From Angiostrongylus vasorum (Eukaryota; Nematoda; Chromadorea; Rhabditida; Metastrongylidae): a stretch of DNA of 64,000 bases. Of the stretch, positions 21,479 through 31,440 are shown one piece after another. The position numbers were made by a program, and so were the translations under genes. How positions within the stretch are numbered: the first letter of the stretch is position 1; every line of letters starts with the position of its first letter. Location of the stretch: positions 539,867 through 603,866 of the forward strand of contig JADANN010000386.1 of assembly GCA_018806985.1 (NCBI GenBank). Direction: 5' to 3'. The notes beneath the pieces were generated by a model, which was given only the letters and a program-made list of their open reading frames with translations, was not told the DNA's origin and searched no databases.

Positions 21479-23380
21479 GAAAGTCACCAAGAGAGATCTG
21501 CAACCAGAAACACTCGAGCTGATAGGCCAGCATGAAGTCGAGGGTGCTACAGGGAACAGCGAACTAACGTCCGAACTGTCAAAAATGCAGACAGGTGAGA
21601 AAAAAAGATCAGAAACAGAACAAATTAGGAGTTATGGCCGAAGCTAAAGCTGCCGGAAAAATTATTAGCAAAGCCCACCGAAGGTTGGCCAATTACAAAG
21701 TCAAGATGACTGCTCTCCGACGGTCAGATGGATGAGTTAAAGTTACCAGAAAAGCAATGAAGAAAAATCACTCACCATTACTACTCGGATCTTTTCAGAA
21801 TAGACGTGCTCCTGCTCTCATGCGAAATAAAGGAGAATGGTATATCGTCTCATCGTTTTTTCCTTCCAGTAACCCGACATGATACTTCGCTGGTGACGAA
21901 TCGAACAACATCGGGTCTGGACAGGATAAGATCTGAACACCTGAAGAACATCCCGCCACTCCTTATAAACACAGTAGCTCGGCTCTTCACACGATACCTG
22001 TCTGAATGCAAGGTTCCCATTTAATGGAAAATAGCAACACTGTGTTATTGTTCAAGAAGAGTCACCTCCACGACATCCACAACAATCGTCCAATCTGCTT
22101 GCTCTCTGCTCTCTACAAACTTTTCACTCGACTCATCGTAAACATAACTGACAGAACACTGGACGAAGGGCAGCCATGTGAGCAAGCAGGTTTCGAAAAG
22201 CATTTTGTAGGATAGACCACATTCACACGATAACAAGACCCATTGTAGTATCGCGAGAGTACAAAAAACTTTTGATTCACTTGAGATTGAAGCAGTCATG
22301 GAAGCTCTGGTGAGTTAGGGAGCCCCCACCCACTATGTGAAAATTGTTCTCGAGCTGTAAAAAAATTTCGCAACCGAGATATCACCATTCTACAACGATA
22401 TAATCATTGATGTCAAAAGAGGGTTAGGTAAGCGGACACCATCTCGCAAATATTGTTTACCGCCACCCTCCAGAACGTCATGCGAACATTGGAATGGGAT
22501 AATATGGGAGTGAAAATCGATGGTCGACAATTACACCATTTTCGCTTTGCTGATGACGTCGTTTGTATAACACCAAACATTAGCCAAGCACAACGAATGC
22601 TTGCCGACTTCGATAAAGTCTGTGGAAAGATTTGCCTTCGACTAAATCTAACAAAACAAGGATGTTCATGAGGAAGGGATTGGTTTCGTATGTTCCGTTC
22701 ATGTTAAACGGAGCGAATGTCTCCGAATGCTCCAGTTATGACTATCAAGATGGGGAAATCAACATGCTGAACAACTTACCCTCTAGAGATGAGCAGAAGG
22801 AAACGGGCGGCTTAGAGAGCTTTCAGGAGCATCGAGGATATAGTGAGGAGAACAAAGAACGCCGGACTCCGAGCCCATCGTTTCGACTCAACGGTACTTC
22901 TGGTCTTAACGCATGCATCTGGAACCTGGTCCCTGTGTAAGCAGTATGAAAGATCCCTCTGCGTTGTTGAACATGCAGTCGAAAGGACGATGCTAGGAGT
23001 ATCCGTGTCACACAAGTAGGGGGAAGGGATCCGAAGCTCTGACCTGCGTCAACGATCAAAAAATCAAAGATGCCGTTCTTCACACCAAGCAGTGGAAGAT
23101 AAGGTGGGGCACACATAAGGCGTGTGGATGACAACCGATGGACAAGAACCGTTACTGACTAGATTCCTCGGGATGTTAAACTCACTGCAGAAAGGCCACC
23201 GACCCGATAGTCAGAGTTCTTCACGAAAAGCCTAGAAGAAAGGCTTGATGCTCAATGACTCCCTAGAGCGAGCAGAATCCATCGGGCTACTTTTGCACGC
23301 CGCAGGTAAAAAATGGATTATTTACTGGGACTCGCTCGAGTCACTCGACGGTCAGTGGAAGCGGAGGTGATGCAGCTGAC
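21479..23380 (+). mobile_element. RTE-clade retrotransposon, third copy (5' truncated)
   Basis: Begins abruptly with AAGTCACCAAGAGAGATCTG (the linker between endonuclease and RT) directly after truncated Penelope-like element 1. It then carries the RT (RTTSGLDRIRSEHLK, HLHDIHNNRPICLLS, LDEGQPCEQAGFEK, FRFADDVVCITPN with both aspartates) and a 3' end at about 23380. Frames are broken at several points. The first kilobase mirrors RTE copy 2 (inverted repeat C). Confidence 0.82.
21496..22528. repeat. Inverted repeat C, right arm
   Basis: Partner of 16096-17117; see there. The centre of the pair is near 19306, inside Penelope-like element 1. Confidence 0.8.
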
Positions 23381-23399
23381 TGCTTAATCACTGTCAGAA

Positions 23400-23660
23400 T
23401 CTTCTTCTTCGTTGCTGGTCTAATCTCGTCATCGCCCTCTCATTCTTGCACTGTGAACTCCCAACCTCTTCATTTGCTGTTGTCATACTGACACTGTTTC
23501 ATAGGCAGTGTTTACGAATAAATCTCACACCTCCATGAAACTGCTCCATTGTGCCTCATATCATGGTGTATGTAGTTTGTTACCTCTAGAACTAATGACC
23601 ACTGAACCAATTTGCCTGTAGGAATTCACACGACCGACTTTCTTTTAACCAGCATTATTA
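23400..23660. other. Unassigned stretch between RTE 3' end and Penelope tail
   Basis: Pyrimidine-rich at first (CTTCTTCTTC), then mixed. No exon with acceptable splice sites and no recognised repeat. It could be the unrecognised leading part of the Penelope tail that follows. Confidence 0.3.
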
Positions 23661-23662
23661 CT

Positions 23663-23897
23663 GCTTTATATGATCTTAGAAACCAATCTTCTTAAGTCGA
23701 TGCGAGGTTGGTATCGGTCTTCGCTGTTGTTCTTGTTATCCTACTAGTAAGAGCACGGCTCTCAGGGAGGGGAAGTCGCCGAAACGTCAGCTATCGGTCA
23801 ACAACACCTAAAGCAACGACAAGAACAACGACAATGACATCGAAGACCTATACCAACCTCGCATCATCTTAAGAAGATCAGTTTATAAGATCATATA
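23663..23897. repeat. Imperfect inverted repeat around a hammerhead-like motif
   Basis: 23663-23726 and 23834-23897 are inverse to each other over about 62 nt with about eight mismatches; the shared core is ATCTTCTTAAG..GATGCGAGGTTGGTAT.GGTCTTCG. The loop contains the degenerate hammerhead-like core at 23756-23795. This is probably part of a Penelope-like terminal repeat. Confidence 0.75.
23756..23795 (+). ncRNA. Degenerate hammerhead-like motif
   Basis: The sequence is GGCT, CTCAGGGA (canonical CTGANGA), a short stem region ending TCGCC, then GAAAC, GTC and AGCTATC. GGCT can still pair with AGCT to form the base of stem I, but the conserved CUGANGA core is mutated, so activity is unlikely. 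Confidence 0.4.
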
Positions 23898-24026
23898 AAT
23901 AAATAGCCCAGCTATCTATGCCGAGGTTTTTAGAAAGTCGGTCTTTTTGAATTAATATTTCTATCAATCAACTTAAATCAAATGTGAATCATTAATCATT
24001 ATTTCTACTTAATAAATTGACCTTGC

Positions 24027-24068
24027 CAGGCTCTGAGGTAATCGAAAGCGGCCCGAAACGTCAGCTTG
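24027..24068 (+). ncRNA. Hammerhead-like motif, Penelope tail
   Basis: CAGGCT and AGCTTG form a 6-bp stem I with one G-U pair. The core reads CTGAGGT (last A of CUGANGA changed to T), with a weak stem II, then GAAAC, GTC. It is the same arrangement as the better copy at 38072-38112. The Penelope-end sequence CCGAGGTTTTTAGAAAGTCG lies upstream at 23921-23940. Confidence 0.5.
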
Positions 24069-24119
24069 TGCTTAAACAAAGAAGTAAAATAACTCCTAGT
24101 GTTTGCTAAAAGAGAATAT

Positions 24120-25510
24120 AAACAATTTATTTGGTATCTTTCGTATATATTTCAATAAATAGATACTGCTTTTCAATAAATTTTCTGTCCCCACACAGAT
24201 GTATTTGTAAACATATTACATTCTTATCTCATTCCCACAAACTTTTCACATTTCATATATGTTCAAGAGAACATCGTTTTGCAATTCTTGAATCTTTAAC
24301 CTTTACAATTAACAAGGCTTAGGACTTTTATTATAACAATCTAAAAAGGAATAATTTTTTTGCATTGGATGAATCTGTTCACTTGTCTAACACTTCTAAG
24401 AAACTTGGAGTAGGGAAAACTTTGAAAAGCGTTTGTAGCGGCAAGCACATGCTATCCAATTAGTGGGGTTTCATCTAAGATTCGTTATGCAGAGTAGAGT
24501 AGAGTTTGCTGACATTCTGCCTACTGGAATCCTATTTAAACCGGTATGTTTTTTGAAAACTGCTATACGTTCAAATTTTCTTACGGGAATATTCCGCTCC
24601 AATATCTGCACTCCATACGTGGGACGTAGTACTGGATCTAGACTCGTTCTCCTAACTGCACCGGGGGTCTCACCGTCAAACGGCGTATTCACGACACCTA
24701 TGTATTTTATTTTATTGGCACATTTAACCATTTAAGTAATAGATCTTGAATTATCCACTATAGATTCCAAATTCAAACAATGGCGATGAGACAGCAGTTC
24801 TCCAAATCTGTTTTTAGATAGTGCTTCAGTTACAATGTTACATTTCTCAGAGCTAACACAATCACTATAATTCCTAAACGGTAACTGTCGAACAATTCCC
24901 TTCTGAAGGAAAAGGCCCAGGATTCATATCATATCTCGAACAACGATCGGTTCACACAACTGACCACTTTCTTCTCCGTATCTGTTACACTTGTTTACAA
25001 GCAGATGCGATTAGCTATAAAATATTCTTAAAATGTAGTGGCTCTCTGAATATATCCATAAGTCATCGATACACATTCGATTGGCTGCCCTGTCGCAAGA
25101 TATTACGCAGTTTAATACTCACCACATTTCTCGGCGTCATCGTCTTAATGGTCGTTGTCCGATCAAATTCGTTCATGCCCTCTATGTACAAAAAAGCCCT
25201 TTAAAAGCAACAAAATACACTTTTATATGGTTACAGACTCTCACTAAAAAATTCAAATATTAATTGGTGGCTGACTGGTGAAGGTGTTTTTTCTCAACAG
25301 TGAACCAGTTATTGGAATATTTCATTGCGACAGAATGCATAGAAGGACTTAAGGAATATACCAACACAATAAGTAGCAAACCATAGTGCCGAAACATTAA
25401 GGAAAATAGTGCAGCCTCTCGTGGACTGATTTTGGACCGTACACTTCAAATTCAATGTTAGACGTGGTCGTGCCAAGCCACCATTGAAAATTAGGCGTTG
25501 TCACGAATAC
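24120..25510. other. AT-rich unassigned stretch
   Basis: No repeat family or splice-supported exon was recognised. The one notable item is an 86-codon minus-strand frame at 24471-24731 beginning MVKCANKIKYIGVVNTPFDG, of reasonable composition but with no recognised motif. Confidence 0.35.
24471..24731 (-). CDS. Unrecognised 86-codon open frame
   Basis: A single uninterrupted frame from ATG to stop. Its balanced composition (NTPFDGETPGAVRR, GLNRIPVGRM) is unlike the simple-sequence frames elsewhere in the window. No known domain is visible, a comparable plus-strand frame overlaps it, and no splice context or repeat match is seen. It could be a chance frame or a transposon scrap. Confidence 0.2.
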   Translation of the reverse strand: MVKCANKIKYIGVVNTPFDGETPGAVRRTSLDPVLRPTYGVQILERNIPVRKFERIAVFKKHTGLNRIPVGRMSANSTLLCITNLR

Positions 25511-25514
25511 AATC

Positions 25515-25628
25515 GTAATGATGCTGAGAGATTTTCAAAACTCAGGGCGGCAGGTGTCCGCAGTGGACGTGGAACACTCACAATGTGAGTCCTACGTTTC
25601 GCCAGTCTCTCAGCTATTCGCTTGTTAG
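25515..25628 (-). repeat. Foldback element half
   Basis: Contains AATGATGCTGAGAGATTTTCAAAACTC..GGCAGGTGTCCGCAGTGGA and, further on, TTTCGCCAGTCTCTCAGCTA, the family blocks of the foldback arms, with a diverged middle. No inverted partner is next to it. Confidence 0.6.
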
Positions 25629-25865
25629 AAAATAAATGAGCTTTTTAGAATATTTACTGATTCAATGTATTTTTTTATCGATAAAATATTCCTTACCCTT
25701 TGCAATATTATAAATCTCAACAAAGATAATTTCATTTCATAAAGATAATTTCGTTCTTCATGCATTTTTTGGCAAAATTTAATTTTTTTTCTTACCATTT
25801 CTGAGTTTCGCAACTCTGATTTCTGCAGCGAATTTTCGTCAAAATTGCTTTTATTAGTTCAAGCT

Positions 25866-26022
25866 CTGAAAGAGCCTTGAAGAAAGATATGATGCTCGAC
25901 GAATCCCTAGAGCGAGCAGAACCCATTGGGCTACTCTTGCACGCGACAGGGAAAAAATGGAAGACTTACTGGAGCCCGCTCGAGTCACTCGACGGTCAAC
26001 GGGACTACATGTGATACAGGTG
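25866..26022 (+). mobile_element. RTE 3'-end fragment
   Basis: Severely 5'-truncated RTE copy. It matches the last 150 bp of the other RTE copies (CTAGAGCGAGCAGAACCCA, AAAAAATGGAAGA, CTCGAGTCACTCGACGGTCA) and ends in ATGTGATACAGGTGACAG. Confidence 0.75.
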
Positions 26023-26132
26023 ACAGTTCAAGCTCGGTCGTAGTGCTGCAGAGGCGGCTCGCTGACATTGATGAAGGTTGGGGTGATGGAAGTATTGGTG
26101 AATCAACACAGCGAACATGGCGTAACTTGTAG

Positions 26133-26690
26133 ACCGCTCTGCGTCCACACAAAAAGAACACCTAGTCGGTAAATCTAAATTAAAACAAAACACTCCACTA
26201 GGCGCACATAGGATGCAGGAAAACAACGGAGATGATTTTGAAGTAGGAGTCACTATCCTCATGCAGGAATCGGAAACATCAGCGCGTAAAACTCTTGAAG
26301 TGTTTCGGATCATTTCCAAAAATCCAAAAATGAACCGCAAGGAGGAGTGCCTTGTCACCACGCGTGACCTGGCGCCATACCTCAGGCTGATCCGATGACC
26401 TGACACAGGCACAGTCCTCGCCCATGTATTACTCTGTGCGGCTGCTATCCACCAACTAAGTTACATACTTGCAGCAAATAGACGGTAGGTGTTTAAATGG
26501 AGCTGTTTCCCATGGAGTGCAAATTTATTTGTTAAGTTTTATCTGCTGGGGTTATGAAAGTGTTTGGCTGAACAGATCGCATCTTAATTTGACCTTTCCA
26601 GGCTCTGGAGAATGCGAAAACGCCGGAACGTCAGCTATTGTATCATAATAAATTCTATAATGACAACTTCGTGCCTATTTATTGAAGAAA
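26133..26690 (+). mobile_element. Penelope-like element 3'-end fragment
   Basis: Starts inside the GIY-YIG domain (RPLCV then, in another frame, the ESETSARKTLEVFRIISKNPKMNRKEE region) and runs through the 3' tail to a hammerhead-like motif at 26599-26640. The tail matches Penelope-like element 2 (GTGTTTGGC.GA.AGAT.GC, GACCTTTCCAGGCTCT). It is 5'-truncated, as expected for target-primed insertion. Confidence 0.8.
26599..26640 (+). ncRNA. Degenerate hammerhead-like motif
   Basis: CAGGCT pairs with AGCT(A)TTG only partly. The core reads CTGGAGA, the stem II region TGCG..CGCC is imperfect, and the 3' core is GGAAC rather than GAAAC, followed by GTC. Position and flanks identify it as homologous to the 38072-38112 motif. 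Probably inactive. Confidence 0.4.
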
Positions 26691-26736
26691 AGCATCGAAT
26701 TGTCATACTTCTTTGCTTCTTCATCGAAACTACAAG

Positions 26737-26905
26737 ACTTAGGTGTGGATAGCACAATGGTAGTGTTGCCGATCATCACGAGCACGGTTGTGGTTCGATC
26801 CCGCTGCGAGCTCACTGAGCCTCTTGCCACTCCGGGATTGAAATATTGGTACCGCACATATCTCGGAAAAAAATCACTCTCTGTCAGCCTAGTGGGAACG
26901 CTTTA
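26737..26905 (+). repeat. tRNA-derived SINE, partial
   Basis: tRNA-like head (GGTGTGGATAGCACAATGG as A-box region, GTGGTTCGATCCCGC as B-box), followed by CACTCCGGGATTGAAATATTGGTACCG, the diverged first body block. The 3' body and tail are missing. Confidence 0.6.
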
Positions 26906-27546
26906 ACCCAGTTGTCGCAGGACTTCAGTGAGAAACGACAGGATTTGCATGCAGCAACATTCAAGATGAACTAAAAATCCTCAACCAGCAGCCGAAGCCA
27001 CACCTATGATGGATGCGAGGAAACGATTCTAATGTGAGAAGGCTGCGATCTGCACAGTAGATGTGGAAGACAGGTCGTGTGAAAAAACCCGCAAAACTCG
27101 CTGTTGGACTTCCGTTTCTCTAGCGTGACGTAAGAATTACACGGTCCTTATTGTAAGATGGCCAACGTGTCTTGTTCTGAACACAGCCGACAATTCTGAT
27201 GCAAACAGTTCGCGCGGAGAAACAAACTATAGGACGTTTCCAAGATAACACAAACCTCTTCATAGTCTTCATCTTCTGTACAGGTTTCTCATCGACAATA
27301 GGTTTATAACGTCGGCACGTCAGTTTTACCAAGTGGAAAATAGAACGCTTTACTGAACTTGTTGCCTTTTGCATTTGCATGTTAGCAACACTAATGTTTG
27401 TTTGGGATGTTCCTTACTTGACAGAAACCGCTGACTCTTACACGACTGTATTCGGCTTTCTTCCTCTAAGATAACCAATTTAGCACACGTTTTATCGCTG
27501 AGTAGTGATACTAACTCTTATGGACGGCTGTTTATACTGGTTCTGC
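26906..27546. other. Unassigned stretch before arm A'
   Basis: No recognised repeat. A minus-strand frame of 86 codons (27120-27380) contains a basic stretch but has no motif and no convincing splice sites. Confidence 0.3.
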
Positions 27547-27849
27547 AAGTCGTGATGAATTTCGACTTACCACCGCGTAATTTTTCCAAGGCCAATGCTA
27601 GGTATGCATTCGCACAGAATCGGAACGTATTTTCTCACCATTTCTAAAGCTGATTGTCATTTATTTCTTAAATAAATCAATTTCTTTTTAAGGTGGACTG
27701 AAACGTCGCAGTTTTTTTATTCGACCAGCGTTCTGCAGTGGAACTAATCTTGGAATATACAAATATAAGACTCTCTCAATATAAGCCACAGTATGTCTGG
27801 ATGTCCTCGTTTTTAATTCCGCCATTTTGCTACCTTATATCAGTGTTAC

Positions 27850-28020
27850 GTTTGGAAGGATGGCAGGACCTACTGTATACATCGGTAGGCCACTTCGAGT
27901 CGCTGCATGGACCAGATATGCCTTCAATGACCTCTAATGATATTTGCCGACGTCGGATGAAGAGCATATCGTGCTTGGATTGATCAATGGTGAGAGCCTC
28001 ATCCTTTATCCTTTTCATGT
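27850..28020 (+). repeat. tRNA-derived SINE 3' fragment (arm A')
   Basis: Mirror of 2012-2182. Reads GATCAATGGTGAGAGCCTCATCC then CTTTATCCTTTTC at its end. Differs by single substitutions from the partner. Confidence 0.7.
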
Positions 28021-28457
28021 TGATGTTCTGAATATTTGGCTATTTTGCATGAGTGTGATTTTTTGTAGCACTTCCTCGTCCTCTGATCACGCAAGCACTT
28101 GCCTGGAACCCCACGACACTGTGTCATACTTGCACAGTTGAATACTCCACTTTCAAGTGAGAAACAGGAAAATTTTTATTCGTTTATTTCAAGTTCCTCG
28201 TATGCAAACCGACATCACTTGCTGGACGGGTCCAGGCACTTTTTTCAGTAGACCCGTTTGCTCGCATATGTCATTAAAAAAAATTTTTCCACATTTGTGA
28301 TCTTGACTGTTCCTTTACCATATTTGGCATTCCTCGTCGTTTAAAACTGTTAAGTCGATTCATCATCAGATCTAAGGATAGCCACATTAGGCTGCTTCCA
28401 GATTCGCCATCTATTGTGGATTCAATGGATCTAAGTGGTACCACGCCATTCTCGTGA

Positions 28458-28516
28458 CAATTCCCCGACCCCAGAGGGATGGGAAGCCTGGTAAGGCCGA
28501 AGCGGTGTCGAACTAG
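28458..28516 (-). repeat. tRNA-derived SINE fragment (arm A')
   Basis: Mirror of 1516-1572, holding the B-box-like and first body block of the SINE on the minus strand. Confidence 0.5.
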
Positions 28517-29362
28517 CGCCACTTTGGTACTGAATGACAGTAAAAAACTCTTCATATCTAGAATCACTTCTAATGCGATTGAATACAGATTAAATCTTTA
28601 ACGTATGCCTTCATGTATGAAGGACCATGTCAAGTTTAGAAGGCGCAAATAAAGTTAGGTGTGCTCCTCTGTTCGTCTTACCCAGCTTCGATTACATTTG
28701 CTCAGTTATGGTCGCTAAAAACTACAAATTGCTACACTTACAAGACCAGACGACTTTCGTAACAAGAAGATTACAGAGTTGGTTGAACCTGGTCGCAGAC
28801 TGGTTTGCAGCATCGTCATGGTGACAGCGTGTTCGTGGGTATCAAGCAGCTATCTACGTTAGAAGCTTGATCTACAAGTGTTATCTACATCAAACAGTTT
28901 TCCATTTTTTGTCCATCAACTGCTTTGAAAGTAAATTTACGACAATAATCGCTTGCATTGAAGAAACTTAGTTCAACCTCCATCCGATGCACAACGATGG
29001 GACAGCTTTAATCGGACCACTACGGATGCCTCAGATTTTCAAGAAAAAGGATGTCAGTCCAGGAATTTATTAGCCAGTTGGGATTTGCACTAGAGTTAAC
29101 GTGTTTTTTTAATGACAAGTTGTACTAACAAGTTAGTGTGTATAAATGATTGTTTATTTATAGAGTTTATAGACTCTATAACCTATTTATAGAGTTTATA
29201 GAGACTCTATAACCGTAGTTTCTCATAGATCGTTCCGATCTAGCTAAGAAGACAAAGGAAAACAGTTGAATTTAAACACACAAGAAAAGTCTTGCAAAAT
29301 ACTTCACGTTTGGGCTTACAAATAATATATATATATATATATATATATGCATTTATAACGAG

Positions 29363-29760
29363 CCTCCCAACGGTTTACCGCCTCATCGTGGTTGGGAGGG
29401 AGGTGCTCCTGGGTGTCGAACTGTGATGTACTGTGGGAGGATTCATCTCTCTTGCAGGGTCCCCCCAACCTGAGAAAGAGTCCGGCGCTTCCACCAGGAA
29501 CCCCAGCTAAACGTAAACCAATATCAGGATGTATCACTGTCTTGGTATCAAACCAGTCGCATGGTGGCAAATCTCCCTCTGATCCGCAAGCGCTGCGACT
29601 GCCTGTGGTGGCGACGACCTGGGGCAGACTTTGACATGACTGACCTCTGAACTCCAGGGAACCACAATAGCTAAACCAACAAAACTCTGAAAAAGTGGAT
29701 TTTACGCTGGAGCCTGCATAACCATTGAGGGCGAGCCGTCCAATTATCCAAGTATCCAAG
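29363..29760 (-). repeat. 400-bp repeat NR, copy 1 (arm A')
   Basis: Mirror of 265-661. This copy keeps GAGGGAGATT at the central block, where the left copy has lost one G. It is flanked by the (TA)n tract at 29324-29348, as in arm A. Confidence 0.8.
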
Positions 29761-29854
29761 TAAGTATGATTCAATTCCATCAAACCTGGCCTATGAGCCC
29801 GACGATTACGCAGGCCTTGGGTAATTGCATCTCAGCGCATAAACACCTTCACAT

Positions 29855-30075
29855 ATGCACAAGGAATTCACAACAACAACTTGCTCATTTTATAACGACA
29901 CCATCTCAAATAAAAGGCAAGGACTAATAATTTGGTCCCAGCACGTCATAATGACTCCAGAGAATGTGGTGTTAAAAATGGAACATGATTATGTACGAGT
30001 GCAAGTCGACAGCAAGAGTTACAAAACACCGCTTTTGCTTCAATCTTCACATCCTTATCTCATTAAAAACTAGTG
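29855..30075 (+). pseudogene. RTE reverse transcriptase fragment
   Basis: 72-codon open frame: CSFYNDTIS, then ENVVLKMEHDYVRVQVDS and LLLQSSHP. It parallels the FYNDI, TLENVMR.LEWDDMGVKVDG and LHHLHFADD blocks of intact RTE elements, with the catalytic end lost. Strongly degraded. It continues past the visible end of arm A'. Confidence 0.5.
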
Positions 30076-30099
30076 GAGTGGAGTGAATACCCGCTCTTC

Positions 30100-30480
30100 T
30101 TGACGTCTTCGATGAAACCTAAGGAAAATAGTAAGCATGAAGAACGAATAGGCTAAAATTCGTCGAAACACTCCTCAAGGTGCGCATATGGCACAAAAGC
30201 AAAAGGGCGATAATTTTGAAGTGACTGTGCGGATCCCAGCGCAGGAATCGAAAACATCAACGCGAAAAACTCTTGAGGCGTTTTGGATAAGTTTCAAAAA
30301 TCCAAAGATGAACCAGAAAGACGAATGCCTCACTATCACACGTGACCTGGCGCACTATTTCAAAATGATATTTTGACCCCTGGGTGTGTGTCGCTCGCGA
30401 CCCCACGTCAACAACGCGTGGGGCAGTCCCACTCGTAACATCACGGTGAGTAGCGTTTCAGTTTGACCATAGCATCCTAA
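30100..30480 (+). mobile_element. Penelope-like element 3'-end fragment
   Basis: Holds the end of the GIY-YIG domain in one frame at 30188-30376: GDNFEVTVRIPAQESKTST, RKTLEAFWISFKNPKMNQK, DECLTITRDLAHY. This is clearly homologous to the end of Penelope-like element 2. The 5' part of the element is absent. The tail that follows has no clear hammerhead motif. Confidence 0.78.
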
Positions 30481-30499
30481 CCCACCGTGGAATTCACGT

Positions 30500-31440
30500 G
30501 TTAAAATGGAAAGATCAGAAAGACATTGTTATGGTGTTCATGTCTATAACGCGACTCTTTCACCTAGTTCATCAAGACCACAGATGATTCAACACTCCCC
30601 CTCCTTCGTCGACGTAGAGAAAGTCATCTTTACAATTAAGACAAAAGACGTCATGGGAGTTATGAGTAGTCAGAGCTTCTCTGTTCAGTGCACAAACATC
30701 CTTCACACGTCCGACAGCAATTACACCAAAGAAGTTTCCTCACACTAGAACAACTTTTCAATTTACAGCGTAAGAAAAACAGTTTGAAAAGATGATGCTA
30801 TCTCACCAAAGTGATTTTTTGCTACTCTTGAGAAAGTCGCACACAAAGTCAGAGTGCGTCAATATGGATGTGAAAACCATTGATCGTTCGATATAATATG
30901 TTAACTGTGATGTTTCTTCAAAAACTTATAAAAAATATCGATGATGTAACGAAGGAGAAAAACACCCGATTTCTAGCCTGATATTTCTACTTTCTTTGTT
31001 CGACCTTCGAAAATCATCGCGACACTTGAGGAGAATCAAAAGAGAGCTAGTGTTCTCGAGCGTTGTCAAGAAAGAGCTTCAAGATGTATACTGTTTCACG
31101 CAGGTGACAGGTAGAATCATGAGCTTCGACGAACGCCGCTGATAAAAGACGAGACCAGCTGCACAGAGCAACATGTCGTAAATCAAGCGGACAAGATGCA
31201 TGATGTGCTTAACGATAAATAATGGGCAGAATCCTTACCGACCTAGTCTCACGAGATGTCAAACGCCTTACAAGTAGGCCACCGATCTGGTCATCAAATT
31301 CCTCCACAAAGGTCCTAGAAGAACGCCATGACACTCCTTGATTAAGTTTTAAGAGTGAAACCTATTAGACAACGCTGGCACGCTACAAATGCACTTTACT
31401 GGGCTGGACCTCTGTCACCCGACAATCTGTCTACTTGAAA
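30500..31440 (+). pseudogene. Highly degraded RTE remnant
   Basis: Only scattered matches to the RTE coding order remain: MDVKTIDR near 30864 (compare VKIDGR), the AAT.ALYWA.S.STR.S type 3' region near 31380-31430, and the final ACGCTGGCACGCTACAAATG block. The boundaries are approximate. Confidence 0.45.

Larger units (their letters stand above)
27547..30023 (-). repeat. Inverted repeat A', right arm
   Basis: The inverse of 1-2485. It starts at 27547 directly after CTTATGGACG..CTGC-type unique sequence. Its far end at 30023 is set only by the window edge of the partner arm. Confidence 0.93.

Noticed and set aside
27120..27380. 86-codon minus-strand frame rich in basic residues
   Set aside because: No acceptor or donor in the right places, no motif, and no second copy. 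A chance frame is the simplest reading.
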